DNA from: Polytrichum commune
Lineage: Eukaryota > Streptophyta > Polytrichopsida > Polytrichales > Polytrichaceae
Assembly (NCBI GenBank): GCA_950295325.1
Contig: OX485807.1
Location: 20,805,666 to 20,869,665 of the forward strand
Length of the DNA: 64,000 nt
Direction: 5' to 3'
Shown here one piece after another: positions 21,704 to 35,355 of this stretch (positions are counted from its first letter, which is position 1; each line of letters opens with the position of its first letter). The position numbers were made by a program, and so were the translations under genes. The notes below the pieces were generated by a model. That model was not told the DNA's origin, ran no database searches, and saw only the letters and a list, made by a program, of their open reading frames with translations.

Positions 21704-22494
21704 TTTAAACCATGGACCGTGAAGTCGTCCCAAGGCCTTGTAAAACATGTGATTGGTTGTTGAACTCGTTCCAAGACCACTTCGGTTTACACCAAGGAAA
21801 AAATGTCAAAGTGACCATGGAGTTCAAGGTCCCCAAATGACATGTTTTAAGGCTTACATTATCCAATGACATGGTCCAACAGAGTGCCTGGGGAGTTTTT
21901 TGGGCATAGTCGGTCAAGATCTTAGTGATTCTAAATCCAACCGATTACATGTTGACATCTTCCGGTTTTGCTCTATTCATTTGAGGTATATTCCATAGAT
22001 TCCTCTAAAATGATTGGTAATCCTCCTAAAGTCGTAACTTCAACCGGTCATTTCTCAACCTCAGCCAGTTCATCTATAACTAACCACCGATTCTTCCTAA
22101 GCAGTGGCCCAATGGGTTTTGCGGTGGGAGAGGCAAAGAGGTGCTCTCGTAGAAAAAAGCAAGGGCCCATGGTAGAGAAATGTTGTTATGATAAATTTCT
22201 AATGGAATTTTTAATGGGGAAGAGAAGATGAAGACAAGAGAAAACAAGAGGATGGTCATACTTGATTATATTTTCAAAACTGCCTTTTTGGGGCATATAT
22301 TAAAAAAATGAGCACATTCATTTTTTTGGTGCATGGTCATTTCTTATTTAATTTACACCTAGAGAGGGGCCCAAAGGCTTAGTAAAATGGTTTTCCAAGA
22401 AATTGGACCATGGAAATTGGACCATGAAGTCGGACCATGGAAAAAGGCCATCTTCCATGGTCTAACTTCATGGTCTATGATGTAAAACCAACCC
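21704..22494. mobile_element. Possible larger foldback/MITE (G) containing MITE B copy 3
   Basis: The left part (TTTAAACCATGGACCGTGAAG) is loosely inverted relative to the right end (CTTCATGGTCTATGATGTAA, then AACCAACCC and TTA). The right half is full of CCATGG-type inverted units (TCGGACCATGG / CCATGGTCTAAC). MITE B copy 3 lies inside, at 21894-22107. The GGGTTGGTTTTACA end resembles families A and D. Tentative. Confidence 0.35.
21894..22107. mobile_element. MITE family B, copy 3 (diverged)
   Basis: The left end GTGCCTGGGGAGTTTTTTGG and the interior (CCAACCGATTACATGTTGAC, CTTCAACCGGTCATTTCTCA) match family B; the right end has decayed. Confidence 0.5.
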
Positions 22495-25047
22495 TTAAGT
22501 GAAGTGAGGTGCCTATGTGGGCCCAATTATGCCACAGAACACAATTTCCACATGTGATACAACTGGCCTTAGCCAATGTGTGCATGACACATGGCAATTT
22601 TTGAGGAGTAAATGATCACTTTGTGTCGGAATACAAAGCCCTCTACGGTACCTACGTGGGCCTTACTATGTGGTACTTGTCTTAATTGGAACCTTTATTT
22701 AAGTGGCGTATGACAAGGCATGTAGTTAAGAGTGTATAGGCCACCGGAAACACATGTGTCACGATGAGATTGGACTACGCATTCAAACCAATTACATCGT
22801 TTTAGGTTCGTTTGTACATGTAACAATTGTGAGGGTCTATGCCATCATTTCAAAAGAATGAGAATGAGGATGAGGATGGGAATTTTGTTCTTATATGTGT
22901 TTTGGGTTTCACATACGATTCTATAACTTGAAGTAACAATCTATGTGATTTGTAATCGCTAACTAGATGAGACAATTCCCCAAATTGTCAAATTGATCAA
23001 TATCATGTGTGAAATATGCTTCATATAAGCTCGCATATACTACAGTTAAGAAAACTTTGACTACATTAAATGCACAAGATTTGATTTATTCAACACTAAA
23101 TTTATCTAGTAGTGTGTCACTAAACATACTTATTCATTTGACATTAAATTTTTAAATTTTAGTTTTGCCTTGTCATCCAAAAGTGGGGCAAGCGCTTTTT
23201 GATGACCCACTTACAAGATTGGAAAAATTTGGTTTTGTTTTGTCAAATGAGATGAAATTCTCGACATTTGACTTCATTGAAGTGTTCATTGTACACAAAA
23301 GAAAAAATTCCCAAAACAATTGAAGGAACAATGCAAAATCCTCATTTTAGTAGTGCAAAAAAATTTGAGGTTTTTAATAACTTATCTCTTGTTCTTGCGT
23401 CAACTTGCTTCAACTTCTACTATTGGTAGCTTGGTACCAATGTTGGCAGTAGATTTTTGAGCTAAGGTCCTTCTATTATGGTAGACAACCCATATGTTGC
23501 ATTTGCTAATGTCTATGTACTCACTTGTGATGACGACATCAGTCATGTGGTCGTTGCCACACCGCACCCCCACCAGGTGGTATAAACTGGTTCATATGTA
23601 CTGTAGAACCATAAATACTACCTAACAAAGGTGAATTAAGCTATCAAGTGACTAAATTCATGGTCACAGTCTTCAAGGATGACACTTAATTAAAAGAACC
23701 AATTATGTGAGGGGCGGGTGGAGAAATCGTTGAGATGGCAACCGTGATAGTCTAAGAAGCTCGCAGGTGATACACCTTCTCCAAAGTATCACACACTACA
23801 CTAAATATCTCATCATATGAGGCATTAGAGTTAGCATGTTGCATATTTATTGTAGGCATGACATCAATATCTAAACTCCTTGATAACACCCATAAGGTTT
23901 CTTTTCCTTGATGTGAATGAGAGAGACATGCATTTGCAAAAGAAGCTCTTAAAATTGGAGACATTTCTTATGGGTTTATTGTGTTGGAGCCATTACAAGC
24001 AAATATCAAGAGACTTGGGCAACACATCAAATGTCGATGGAAGAGTCTACAAATATATGCAGGTCTCCAACAAATTACATATGGAAGGTGTGGAAGCCGA
24101 ATGCCACCACTATCAACTGGGACTACCCACCATCGATTTGAGCATTAGAGATCGATTCTTTTGTAATGTGTATTATGTCTCAAAGATTCATATGTGATCA
24201 ACATGGTTGTCCACTCCAAAGGTTTCGGTTGAGTTTCGAAGTTTAGATGTAATAGGGATTTTGTGGATGAGATGAACATATGGTGATGTGGCCCACAAAC
24301 AATAATATTATTTTTTCATTTTTCATTTAATAATCAAACGGAGTTGTTCCATTTGTTGGGTAAAAGTACACCCAAGTGTCATCCACGTACTCCAAGCTAG
24401 GCTTGGGTAGGAGATAGAAGGAAGATGGTGAAGTGATTGACCTTGAACACAAACTACCATGTGAGTGACCAAGACACCTAGCCTAAAAAGAAATGATAAC
24501 CAAAACCACATGTAGCTTTAGTCACAAGCTTATTGATTTTTTGGATGGATGAACAAAATGACAAATACACCAACTTAAGTCATCAATAGCATCAACCTAA
24601 TGTTACCGTACACCTCCATTTTGAACCATGCAACATTCATGTTTAACCAATGCATGATCGAATTAGTGCAATCGCTACCAACAAATAACTTAGATTGAAA
24701 GCCCTTGTAAAACTTCATGACATCTAAGGGTTTCTTTTTTGGGGGGGGGGGTATGAGTATGTGCATGTTGGCTACACAAGTTCAAATACCAACGAAGTTG
24801 ACTTTTGAGTAGGTAATATGTGCACAACTTTGCATTGTAAAAGTATGTTGACCTACTTTTGCTTTGCATACTAAGGTAGCTCAACCCAAACACCAACACC
24901 AATCCTATGACCACTCAAACGGAAAGGGGGCTCTTCATATTTGAATGCAAGTCTAGAACCTCCAAGCATTTCTCTTTTGATGTTGGTCTTACAAATGAGA
25001 GAAATCCCTCCCAACCCCCCCCCCCCCCCCAAGCCGTGGCCCCCCTT
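22495..25047. other. Intergenic, no gene seen
   Basis: AT-rich DNA without a supported gene. G run of 11 at 24741-24751 and C run of 16 at 25015-25030. Frames here are short and lack recognisable motifs. Confidence 0.5.
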
Positions 25048-25418
25048 TAACCGGTTACATGTTGTAATCTTTTGGTTTTCGTTTATTAAATTGAGGTATA
25101 TTCCATAGATTCTTAAAATGAACAGTAATTTTCCTAGAGTCTTGAACTTCAACCGGTTCATTTGTAACTACACTGAAGATGATACTTAGTGTCACTTACT
25201 ATTTGGAATCACATGACGCTACGATTGTTTATTGAACATTCCATTTTTTACCAGCAAAGGTCAAATTGGTTGTTTGGACATTACATAACATTAACATCTT
25301 TACTTGCTAATATTATATTATATTAGTAGTAGAAAAATATAGAAATGTGTAACTTCAAAAAGTAAGTGACAATAAATATCATGTTTAGTGTAGCAATTAG
25401 CTCTCCCCGGTCATTGTT
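25048..25418. mobile_element. MITE B (5'-truncated, copy 4) containing MITE C copy 1
   Basis: The family B interior starts abruptly next to the 16-bp C run (AACCGGTTACATGTTG), runs to TTCATTTGTAA at 25167, is interrupted by element C (25168-25393), and resumes with the B right end CTCTCCCCGGTCATTG. The same B-C-B order is found at 31766-32370. Confidence 0.6.
25168..25393. mobile_element. MITE family C, copy 1
   Basis: About 226 bp. Left end CTACACTGAAGATGATACTT then AGTGTCAC; the inverted right end is CTACACTAAACATGATATTT. The interior is AT-rich and non-coding. Confidence 0.6.
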
Positions 25419-27763
25419 TAGTAACAATCGTTTTGGTAGGCACCTAGGCGGATAACGATTAACTTAGGTAGCGTATGTTGGGCACATGCTTTTGCAAACC
25501 GTTCGATTTCAATGCTTATATAATTAATCTATTCTACCTCATCATAACGTCTCATGAGCTATGGTAGAACAACAAAGCATCTTTGAACGTCGAGGACCCC
25601 ACCCCGCCCATGTGGAGTTGCTTGCAACAAAGGGTCACCACACCAAGTCATGTGGAGGCCACACACATTCGAAAACGTTGGTTTCGAAACAAAGACTGGT
25701 GGGCCAAGGTAAAAACAATTTCGGCCTTGACATGTGCCTAACTTTGAGGAGCTTGGTTTTCTATGCTAATCCCCTTTTTAAAAAATTGGGTATAAACGTT
25801 CATTTTCAACTCCAATCCAAGACGGTGGTTTTGTGATGCTTGGAGCTTTTGTTTTCGATCATGGTTGAAATTGGACAGTTTTAACCAAAATGAAACAAAG
25901 AAAGTGGGATCAACCTTGAAAGCAAGCTCCTCGAGACTGAGCACGTGTCAAGGCCAACATTATTTTAACATGGCCCAACAAACTTTGTGGTTTGAGACCA
26001 GTGTTCTCAAACGTGTGTGGCCTCCTCATGAACCTCATATCAAAACTTGGGCACCCAAGCGTTCATTATTCCAAAAAGATGAATGCACAAACCAATGAGA
26101 ATGAGGTTTGTCGTGTACCATTTTTTGAGAATGCCACGTCTTTTTGAGAATCGCTCATTAATTTGATGAGCAAAGTTAATCAATGAATATTAACATTGCA
26201 AACCATGCATTTCTAATGTGAGTCCATGATTGATCTAAGAATCGATCTTTGAAATTGAGATCATAACATTTCTCAACATGGGCATGGTGTTTGGCACGGG
26301 TGAGAGGGTCATGCCCGTTGGGCCCATTATGGCATCTCCACCTAGTAGGCCATTGTATAGTAGGCTTGCTTGTGGGAACAAGTAGGTTGTTGTCATGGTT
26401 TAGGGTGTTGCCACTAGCTTCATTGGGGGGGGGGTCCACCAATATAAGGCACCATTCTTAATTCAGTTGTATGTAACTGCATTGTCGGGGTCTTGGGGTT
26501 GCTATGATTCAAACAGGCCTAGCCCTTTAGATGCGCACATTAACATTTTGTGTTGGAATATGTCTCCAATATATTTGGTCCCACAAAACTACTCATATGT
26601 GTTAAGTAATGTTATGAAAACGCACAAAATACACCGATACCATGGTGGGCATTCTATGTCATTAAAAAACAAAATGGCACAAATTGAAAAATTAATTGCA
26701 AGAAGAAATCCCATGTCATCTTCACTAGTTCCAACCATCGTTTCTACGTGATAATCAAGAGGGTTTCAACGAATATTGCAATGACGTGTGGCAAAATTGG
26801 AGGGAAACAAATTGGTGGTTATGAAGAGCCATCTATAGTTCTCAAAACCGAAACTATGCATATTTGAAAGGAAAGAATTGTATATACATCTTCACTTGAT
26901 TCTTGATGTGTTTAAGATCGGGAGTTATTGAAAGCGTATTCTAAAAAGGGGCACAAGTTCACAACATCTACCATTGAGAAGGGTAAATACACTAATTCTT
27001 ATGTAGAGCCTGAATATTGCTTTCTTAATATAATTTAACACATGAGTTGGGACCAAAGACCTTCAGTATGTTGAGGTTAATTTAGTTTGAGCCAATAATT
27101 AACTTATAGGGTCAAAAAAATTAAAAAAATTGAACTCCATATGTAAGTGTTAGGCAACAAAATTTGTTCCAAAGTAGCTAGATAATTGTGATGTGTATGT
27201 AAACCTATTCATTGGAGAGACAAAATCATAAAAAACTATTCTAAAACATGTGAATCGTTGTTCTTTTGATGATATGACTCCAAAATTAACATCAAAGATC
27301 CCAAATTAATCTTGTTAAATTCGATTGGAGTTAATCCTCAAAGGGCTTGTTTAAACTAGAGCCCCTTCATTCATGATGGATAAGTTTACATAGACACCAA
27401 GAACCCCGAGCCCACCAAAGAGATACCTTAACATAATGTGCAGCATCATGCAAGTAGTTGCCATGTGGCATCATACAAGTGGTGGTAAATAATCAATACT
27501 ATGAATATTTGTGGGTTGGACTAAAGAAGGAGTAACCACGACTTTGTGTAAATGATTATTAAAGTGAACCGATGAATTGTTTATATTTACTTTAAAAACA
27601 AGTGCTAATTTCTCAATTGCCTAGCCACATAAGGTACATGGGTTTTGATTAGTCACGTTTTCCAATTTGCCTACCGTGTTCTAAAATATGAGACACACAC
27701 TAAGTACGATATGTAGCAAATCCAAATCAAGGTCATAGCCGCTTTCCTTGTAGTTTTGGGAGC
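25419..27763. other. Intergenic, no gene seen
   Basis: It holds a 10-bp G run (26425-26434) and several inverted CCAAAACGTTTG-like patches near 25600-26090 (TTTCGAAACAAAGACTGG versus CAAACTTTGTGGTTTGAG), which may mark an old foldback. No gene supported. Confidence 0.4.
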
Positions 27764-28050
27764 TCACATGAATATCTTATTTAATATCAAAATTAAGATT
27801 CTTGTGCTCATTAAATGCTCATATAGTCCCCCCCCCCCATTATGTTGACTACTAAACATGGATAAGTTATCATAATTTGAATACGCAATCCAATCCTTTT
27901 CAAACATGTTCATTCTAGGTATGATCCATTTTGGAGCCAGACCACACAACACCACACACCACTCGAATATAGGTATCCAATTAGGATCCGTAACTAATTT
28001 AAGCACGATTAGCGTTGAGTTTTGTACCTCTCAAATACCCGTCAAATGCC
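27764..28050 (-). pseudogene. Coding-like fragment sharing a PxFEWCVV motif with 46574-46807
   Basis: The minus-strand frame reads LVTDPNWIPIFEWCVVLCG. The plus-strand frame at 46574 reads LVTLPKGTPKFEWCVVRRG. The DNA is also alignable (GGATACCTATATTCGAGTGG versus GGACACCTAAATTTGAGTGG). The conservation suggests a repeated coding segment, probably from a transposon gene. Family not recognised. Confidence 0.35.
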
Positions 28051-29799
28051 CGTCACACTCGTCAAATGTGCATCATGTATACATTTGGGATTGTGATTTC
28101 AAACAATTGAGGTTTGTGACGGGTGCAAATCTCAAACCTGAGGATGATCCACATGTACGAGTGACATTCATACAAATTTGTTCTAATTCATACTAAAATT
28201 GAATCATCAAGAATAGGGTTGGTCAATCCGATTTCATAGATAGGTTGAGTTGAACAATATGTATTCTATTAGAAAGTATTTATCGCCTAACTTTCACATT
28301 TTTTGCACCAGTAACCAGGACTATCGTATTCTTCATTCGAATTACAAATAACATGTGTGGCCTTACTGTGGCCACTGCCAACTCCACATATAAATTTAGT
28401 GATAAGATTGGGTTGGCTATTGCCTCAACTAGCTTGCAATTACAAATCACAAAGATTGTCATTTCAAGTTTCATTACTAGGGTTGGCATGTAAAAACTAT
28501 TAAAACTCGAAGTGAGAATTATAGTTCTATTGAAACGAACACAAGGCATGTCTTCTAACTTGTGCTAATCGTTGGATGTAAAATGATGTCCAAATTATGA
28601 ACTTATCACCCAATCTCCTTGTGCCATGTGTATTTTGGTGTGTGATCTCAACGGCAAGCCTTGCCATACACCAACATGTCTAGTCAAGATACTATTGAAC
28701 TTCTATTCGCGTGAAAATCCTTATGAAGAATATTGTATTTGCACACCATTTCCAACCCACTATGTTTAACATCATAGATTCATATCATGGACCATAGTGA
28801 TTGCTCACTAATGAAAATAGTGTGTAACTTTATATATATATATAATACAATAAAATGTGAAATAAAAAACATGCATTTATTTTGCATTTACATGTTTGAT
28901 TTATATATAGCAATTTTTTTAGATATGCACATAGTTTCCGTTAGCAATATATCAAATGCATGATTGCATACCAAGACTAGATTGGTTCATTGTGTTATCA
29001 CCCCATACGTATAATACCCATGTCCTAGTTTACACCAAATCCAAGCTATAGTACATTGCACTAGTTCAATACATGCCTCTTTTGTACTACTTCTTCAAGT
29101 TTGTATTACCTCAAGCTATAGTTGACACTCCAAGGAATAGTTTGCACCAATATCAAAATGTGCTATTGGTTCTCAAAAGCTTGCGCCATGTCAAAATACT
29201 TGGTGTTGGGCAAAATTTACAATTGCCCATGGTAAAGCGCCTCATAAAGCGGCTCGGAACTTGTAGCATCTATGTAAATCATACATTGTGGGTGGAGGGG
29301 CTCACATACAAACAAGTTTCTTACATGTCGAGGCCCAATTCATTCCAATTAAATCCTACTTCCAATCGAATCTCACTATACTAATTTAAAAATTCTGATA
29401 TGTTTTCATGGAGACATGTATTGTAAATATAATCACTTGTAAGCTATAGGATAATTTACTACGTTTTCACTTTGCAATGGATGTGTTAACATAGACACTG
29501 TGAACCCACATGAGAAAGGGAATCATTGCATGCAACATAAAAGCTTTACCCACACTCAGTGACTTGGCCTAGACCAGGTCGGGGTCTCTAAGTTGATTCT
29601 AGTGTCAAACCAACTTCAAATAGTAACTCTCGGGTTGCATGAATGAGAAGTACACTTCTATGCAAGAATTTTGTCTCTCCAAATACCTAGCATTGTGAAT
29701 CTAATACCCCATGGTAATTTACAATTGTTGGCATGGTATCGTTTTCTTTTCTTTTCTTACCATTCAGGCGTTTGTAATGAGGATATCGCAATTCTTGAT
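28051..29799. other. Intergenic, no gene seen
   Basis: AT-rich; (TA)n patch near 28832-28843. The 103-codon plus frame at 29073 has no recognisable features. Confidence 0.45.
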
Positions 29800-30110
29800 A
29801 GCACTATGGTACTTGTATTTGACAAAATCTTATTTTCCATGCCACTCATATCAATATACCATGCAAAAACCTTCATACCTAGACAAAGTTGCCCCGATAT
29901 CAATATGATTGAAAATGTTGTTGACCCAAATAATATCATGCGCATACGAAGATGTTGTAACCTTGACATATCCACCAAATATCATCATTTGACTGGTACT
30001 ACAAATTTGATACCCACTATTAAGACTTCAATACCATTGTTGATGTTGATACCGTGCATAAATACACATACTACTATACACCACACCAATACAAGTGTTT
30101 ACTCTAATTA
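29800..30110. repeat. Dispersed repeat I, copy 2
   Basis: Collinear with 20690-21000. The 146-codon plus frame that overlaps it (29671-30111) is not conserved as an open frame in copy 1, so it is probably not a gene. Confidence 0.45.
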
Positions 30111-30111
30111 G

Positions 30112-31765
30112 AGTCCCATGGATAGATAGATAACTCCACTTGGGATATGCTCAACACCGGAGTGAGCCAATGGCCATGGCTTGAGTGTGCAAGGAAGGCG
30201 AGGCGAATCACAAAGATGCTATCAAGTTATTCTTATATTCATGACAATCATTTTGTTTTCTATAAACACACATTTGCAATATGTTGCCATAATATCCATG
30301 GCTCCTTTTCATCTGCCATAGAAGACAAAAGTATAATCATTGATATATATATATATATATGCACATTCTTAAGTTGGAGTTGAGAAAACGTGATACTTGG
30401 GTTTAGGGTTTAGATTAAAGTCCGCGTCCGAAAATCTTGGGGGTACAAACCACCCTTTCAATGGACCTTGTTTTTTGGACCCAATCGTGTTTCTCAAGCT
30501 TGAAGATCGGTTTTCCAAACTAGTATGAGAGTATTTTTTTCTTGGGTGGGGATTGCTGAGGCATGGCGGGAAAGTAATGCCATGTTAGCGCCACTTCAAA
30601 TTTTCATACTTTGGACATGAATCCTAGTGTGTAAACACCTTGGGTCCAGAATAAATTTGCGTTTTATCAATCAAATCGCTCAGTTATGGAGTTTTTTTTG
30701 TTGTTTTTTATAGACCCTAGTTGTAAGCCCGCTTTTAACTCATCATTCCCAATCCATGTTGAACATAGCCTCGACTAGGAAAATGTTTTTTAAGGTATTT
30801 CAGGTATTTCAGGTATGTAAACCTTGTGTAGTCACACATAGGGTCCATACCTCCATGTGCCACCATTACAACATAGAAAGTCATAATCTACCGATGTCAA
30901 TGAAGCTTTGGACAAGATCTCTTTACACTATGTTGGCTGAGCATTTCCAAATGTAGGAGCCCAACATATGAGATTGTATGTTTGTCTTGTTGTCAAATAT
31001 GCAAGTTGAATGTGATTGTCATCCATTCATCCATTCAAACATTGTTGGAGGTGATAATTGAACTTCATATCTTGAGATTTCAAACAAATGCAAATAAATA
31101 TACAAGAATGAGACTTTCGAGGATATTTAAATTAAAAAAATAAGTCACCATGAAAAGTTTAGCGCAAAATAGGACATTCAAAGTCAATTTCCGGCTTTGA
31201 AATAGCATGGGGATTCATACCCCTTCCCCCCCCCCCCCCCTCAAACTTCAACATGTCTCTAAAACCCACGAAGCACCAATCCTAGGCTCAAAAACGTTGT
31301 CATCTTATGGTTTTTACCGACTTGGCCGGCTCATGAAAACGCGCCATGATTTGGGTTGAATGAGCCACAAACTTATAGGAGATAGGTTTTCATTGCATCC
31401 CCTTAACATGGCCTTCACAAATTTAAATCGCCTCTTGACCGGGAATATCAAGCTCCCAAGAACGGAACTAGAATACTTGGCCACAAATTGAGGTCATTAG
31501 ATTGCCGGATCTTCTCCATCACGCCCTTGGAGAATAAAGTATTAGAGTAGTATATGACATTCCCCTAAATTTGCACCAACAACAACATGCTTTTAGGTTA
31601 AGTTAGTGTAAGTTATCACCTTTGATATTCATACACTATTTGTTGACATCTTCGGTTGTAGTGTGTGAAAAATAGTAGGCCAAAGACTATTTCTCAACAT
31701 AATCCTTAGCAATTTCACGATTGGAACCGGGTGACTTTTTTTGGTATGATCAGGGCATGAGAGGC
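30112..31765. other. Intergenic, no gene seen
   Basis: (AT)n microsatellite at about 30342-30361 and a 15-bp C run at 31226-31240. No gene. Confidence 0.5.
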
Positions 31766-32370
31766 AATGCTCGGGGAGTTTATGGGCATAATTGGTCAAA
31801 AGCTTATTGCTTCCATGTCCAACTGGTTACATGTTGTGATCTTTTGGTTTTTCTTTATTAATTTAAGGTACACTTTGTAGATTCTTTAATATGTTGAGTA
31901 ATTTCCCTAAAGTCTTAAACTTCAATTGGTTATTCCTCAAACTCAAACAATTTATTTGTAACTACACTACATGTGATATTTAGTGTCACCAATTCCAATT
32001 GTATTGTTCAATACTAATTGTAAACCGCAGTGTAGTGTCTCCAACACTAAATATATTCGACCCAACACTATTTGTCATTCCTTGTAAAAAAAAAATTTTT
32101 GGGGGGGGATTATATATATACAATGTTCCGATTACTATCACTTCCCAAGTGACTTTTCATCCAAATTGCAATCATCCATGACAATGTTTCATCACAAGTT
32201 GATGACAAGAGAAGGTAGGGTTTTGGCCAATGGATGAACTCATCCATCATCCATGACAATATTTGTCCACTTATCCTTAAGAATGTCATCCAAGAAGTTG
32301 TCTTAGTGACATAAAATACCATATGACACTAAACATCATAATTAGTGTAGTAGCCGGTTATCCCCTTTCA
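31766..32370. mobile_element. MITE B copy 5 containing MITE C copy 2
   Basis: B left end AATGCTCGGGGAGTTTATGG, B interior, element C from 31962 to 32350, then the B right end TAGCCGGTTATCCCCTTTCA. The junction lies at the same point of B as in 25048-25418, so the composite may have moved as one unit. Confidence 0.6.
31962..32350. mobile_element. MITE family C, copy 2
   Basis: About 389 bp. Left end CTACACTACATGTGATATTT then AGTGTCACC; inverted right end CTACACTAATTATGATGTTT then AGTGTCA. The interior includes a GGGGGGG run near 32101. Confidence 0.65.
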
Positions 32371-32877
32371 TTGATGAGGATTAGTTACTTTAGACTAGAG
32401 CTTGAGGACCCTTAACCATGTCATGTGAAATCTCTAATTGGTGGAAAATGCCGTGATTGTCTTAAGTTTTCGTCACTTTACACCAAACTTTGAGGGCCTA
32501 AGAGACCAAGGAAGTTTGAGTGGATGAAAAGCATACATGAAGGAGCCCTACATTCAATGGTCGATATGTCAGATTTTGCATGAAGCCCACCCCAAAGAGT
32601 TGGGTCTAAGAGCACGACCACATGTGCCCATTACAAACACTTCTAAACACTTACCACCGATGTCAGGGCGTAGGGGTAGGGAGGAAAGAAAACGAAGAGG
32701 ATTTATTTTATTTTATTTTTCGAATCGCCATTTTCTTATTACATATGCACGTGTGATAGGGAGCCGATGGTGCAGGGTTGCCCCCAAGACACTAATTCAT
32801 ATGCACAGGTGCAACAAACCATGACAACACATGTTCACGCTACGCTGGTTATCCCCATGAGCGCATGTCGTTATTCG
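32371..32877. other. Intergenic, nothing clear
   Basis: No gene. The tract near 32840 (GCTGGTTATCCCCATGA) resembles a MITE B right end. Confidence 0.35.
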
Positions 32878-33023
32878 GAGTTACGCAATGCTACAACTAT
32901 TCATTCATAACGATATGTTTTACCAAGCAAAGCCGTTTATGTTCCATAATGTCCGAACAACCTTTTGAAAGGTTTGTAAATAAATATCGAACTCTCGTAA
33001 GACGTTATTGCATTGCGTAACTC
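32878..33023. mobile_element. Short foldback element with 14-bp perfect ends
   Basis: GAGTTACGCAATGC at 32878-32891 is exactly inverted at 33010-33023. The 146-bp unit has no coding capacity. The arms may extend imperfectly a few bases further in. No TSD recognised. Confidence 0.5.
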
Positions 33024-33076
33024 TGAAAAGTTAACACACACTAAGGATGATAACTGGTGTAGTGTCTCTTACACCG

Positions 33077-33220
33077 TAACATTATTCAGATCCATACCAG
33101 TGTTCGGTGGGACTAACAATATTCCACAGAGTATTCCCCATAGTTAAACTGCATATGAAGAATATTCTATGGAATATTGTCAGTCCCACGGAACATTGTG
33201 ATGGATCTGAATAATGTTAT
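33077..33220. mobile_element. Foldback MITE with about 60-bp inverted arms
   Basis: The left arm (33077-33136) and right arm (33160-33220) are inverted copies with few mismatches: AACATTATTCAGATCCAT, GGGACT, CAATATTCCA and AGTATTC / AGAATATTC. The loop is about 23 bp. Transcribed RNA would form a long hairpin. TSD not obvious. Confidence 0.75.
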
Positions 33221-34906
33221 GACTACACTTGACGTCCCGTCACCACACAAAATTCAATTTTCAATGGTTCATTGGTACGGCAAGGCACGGCGTTCAGAGG
33301 AGTTGTAAGGCCTCTCGCAGTTCTAATTGTCGTGGCCCTTGGCCATATATAGCGGAAATTAAGCGGCCCCTGACAAACTCCAACAATTGGGGAGATTCCT
33401 CTATAAAAGAAACGTACTTTTTAGGCAGCAAGTGAAGTACTGGATGGGCTTTTACTTTCAATGGCATCTTTGATAACATACATAACATGATATTACGGTG
33501 CTACAGCATCGACTTGGTTATATTCTAACAGTTTAGTTTTGCAACTAGAGCATATTCCCTCTACATGCAGTTAACCCGGTATATTTTCTAAGGCATATGT
33601 GATAGTTTGTACAAACCTCGAAAAGAGAGAGAGAGAGAGAGAGATAACGCTAGCTTCTAAGGTAGAAATACCCTAACTCGTCAAAATAAGGTGATTCGTT
33701 CGCATTGAAGATTTGGTTTGACAATCATGAGATGATTTTCCAAGATAGACGAGAAGGATTCATGAAGGAATGCAAGTTGTTTCATATTCTTCTGCCCTAT
33801 ACAAAAAATGCTACAATTTTTCAAAGTGGAAAGTTGTCCAACCCCCTGTTCGTTCACTAGATTCTCCCTACACCGAACACGGTAATCCACATTTCCATAC
33901 AAAACATTGCCTAAATCGGTTACCTCATGAGTACATTAACACTTGACTCCCATTGGCTACACTAAGTGTACACGCATTGGAGTTGTTGCCGAGCCATGAT
34001 TGGTTTTAGAAATGGCACTTCACTATTATGACAGCGGTCTAGTGCACGGCTAAAGAGTGGTTAACGGGTTATGGTATTTCTACCTTAGAGTTGGCGTTCG
34101 CCTGGGTTGGTTGTATTTTGGGTCCTTTCTTGCAATTGAATTTTCAATTTGTGTCAACAAAAAAAACTAAAAAAAACTTCTAGAGTTGGCGGAATGAGAG
34201 ACGCTTCACCTTGATCCTAGTTGTACTTACGTTGAAGTGGCTCGGACAGCGGTGCCAAGCGAATCCATCACCATTGTCGATTAGTCTGAGGGGTTGATCA
34301 CACCGGCCAGTTCTAACACCACCCTCGACATCTTCGGCTGTAACAGTGTGAAAAGTTGTGGGCCATCATCTATTTCTCAACATGATCCCCAACAATTAAT
34401 GGCTAGGACCAGACGGAAATGTTGGTGTGATGAGGGCATGAGCCATCGCACGGGACGTTCCAACGAGTATTAAAGTGAAATGTTAATTGGGTTATAAGAG
34501 TGGAATTATATCCTACACGAGTCTTCATAAAGAGGAGGCGAATTTACAATTGTATGTGACGATGGTGATAAGATGTACGTGGAAATTGTTTGAATCTAGA
34601 TTATTGATGCGGATCAAAATAATATGTTTTTTCATGTCTACTTCTATGTCTCCCATGAATGGAAGAACGCAAGTGATAGTTGTTTACATAGGGTTCATTT
34701 TGATGTCAACATCTAAATATATATTATTATACAACCTTAAACACTTTTGTGTGACGATATGAGGCCCATAACGGGCTTCTTCTTGGACGTTAAGGGCTCC
34801 TTTTTACTTCTTCTTTTTGTTGTAGCCTAGGGTTTCCTTCAACAGTTGGTAGACCAACTATACATGTCCATAATTGCGGGCCTCTAGGTGGGTTGTACAA
34901 ATGCTA
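33221..34906. other. Intergenic, no gene seen
   Basis: (GA)n microsatellite at about 33625-33643. Several 60-90-codon frames, none with recognisable motifs. Confidence 0.5.
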
Positions 34907-35355
34907 GGACTGCTTCACACTATGGCCAAACTTTGTTGAGAGTCCAAAGAAATGGGCTGAAAATAGCCAATAAAATATAGGAATTGGAGTCTTCGGTTGG
35001 GTACAATGTGAAGCCTCCAAAGGCCAAGCCCAAAGTCCAAACCCATAGGCATTTGTCTCTCCAAAAACAACCCCTCCAATCTAACAGCCAAGATCTTGTC
35101 AGTTTTTTATTTATTTATAAAAAAACATTGATGGCCTCTTGATCATAGTTTGGGTTTTCATTCCTATCTGACCCAAACTTCGAGAGTTTGTCACCTTAGT
35201 CAAAAAGTAATGCCATGCATGCATTTTGGAGAGCGATTGCCTTTGGACTTTGGCCTCTAGTGTGAAGGGTCGAGAGGCCGAATTTTTGGGTTCTTGCAAT
35301 CTGATTGGTGGAAATCGACGCCCTCTCGACTTTTGGCCATAGTGTGAAGCGACCC
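34907..35355. mobile_element. MITE family F (PIF/Harbinger-like)
   Basis: Inverted ends GGACTGCTTCACACTATGGC and, inverted, GGGTCGCTTCACACTATGGC. About 449 bp. Flanks CTA (34904-34906) and TTC (35356-35358) do not match, so the TSD has decayed. The termini resemble those of families A and D. A GTGAAG motif occurs repeatedly inside. Confidence 0.65.

Noticed and set aside
29671-30111. 146-codon plus-strand frame
   Set aside because: Lies mostly in dispersed repeat I, and the frame is not kept in the other copy.
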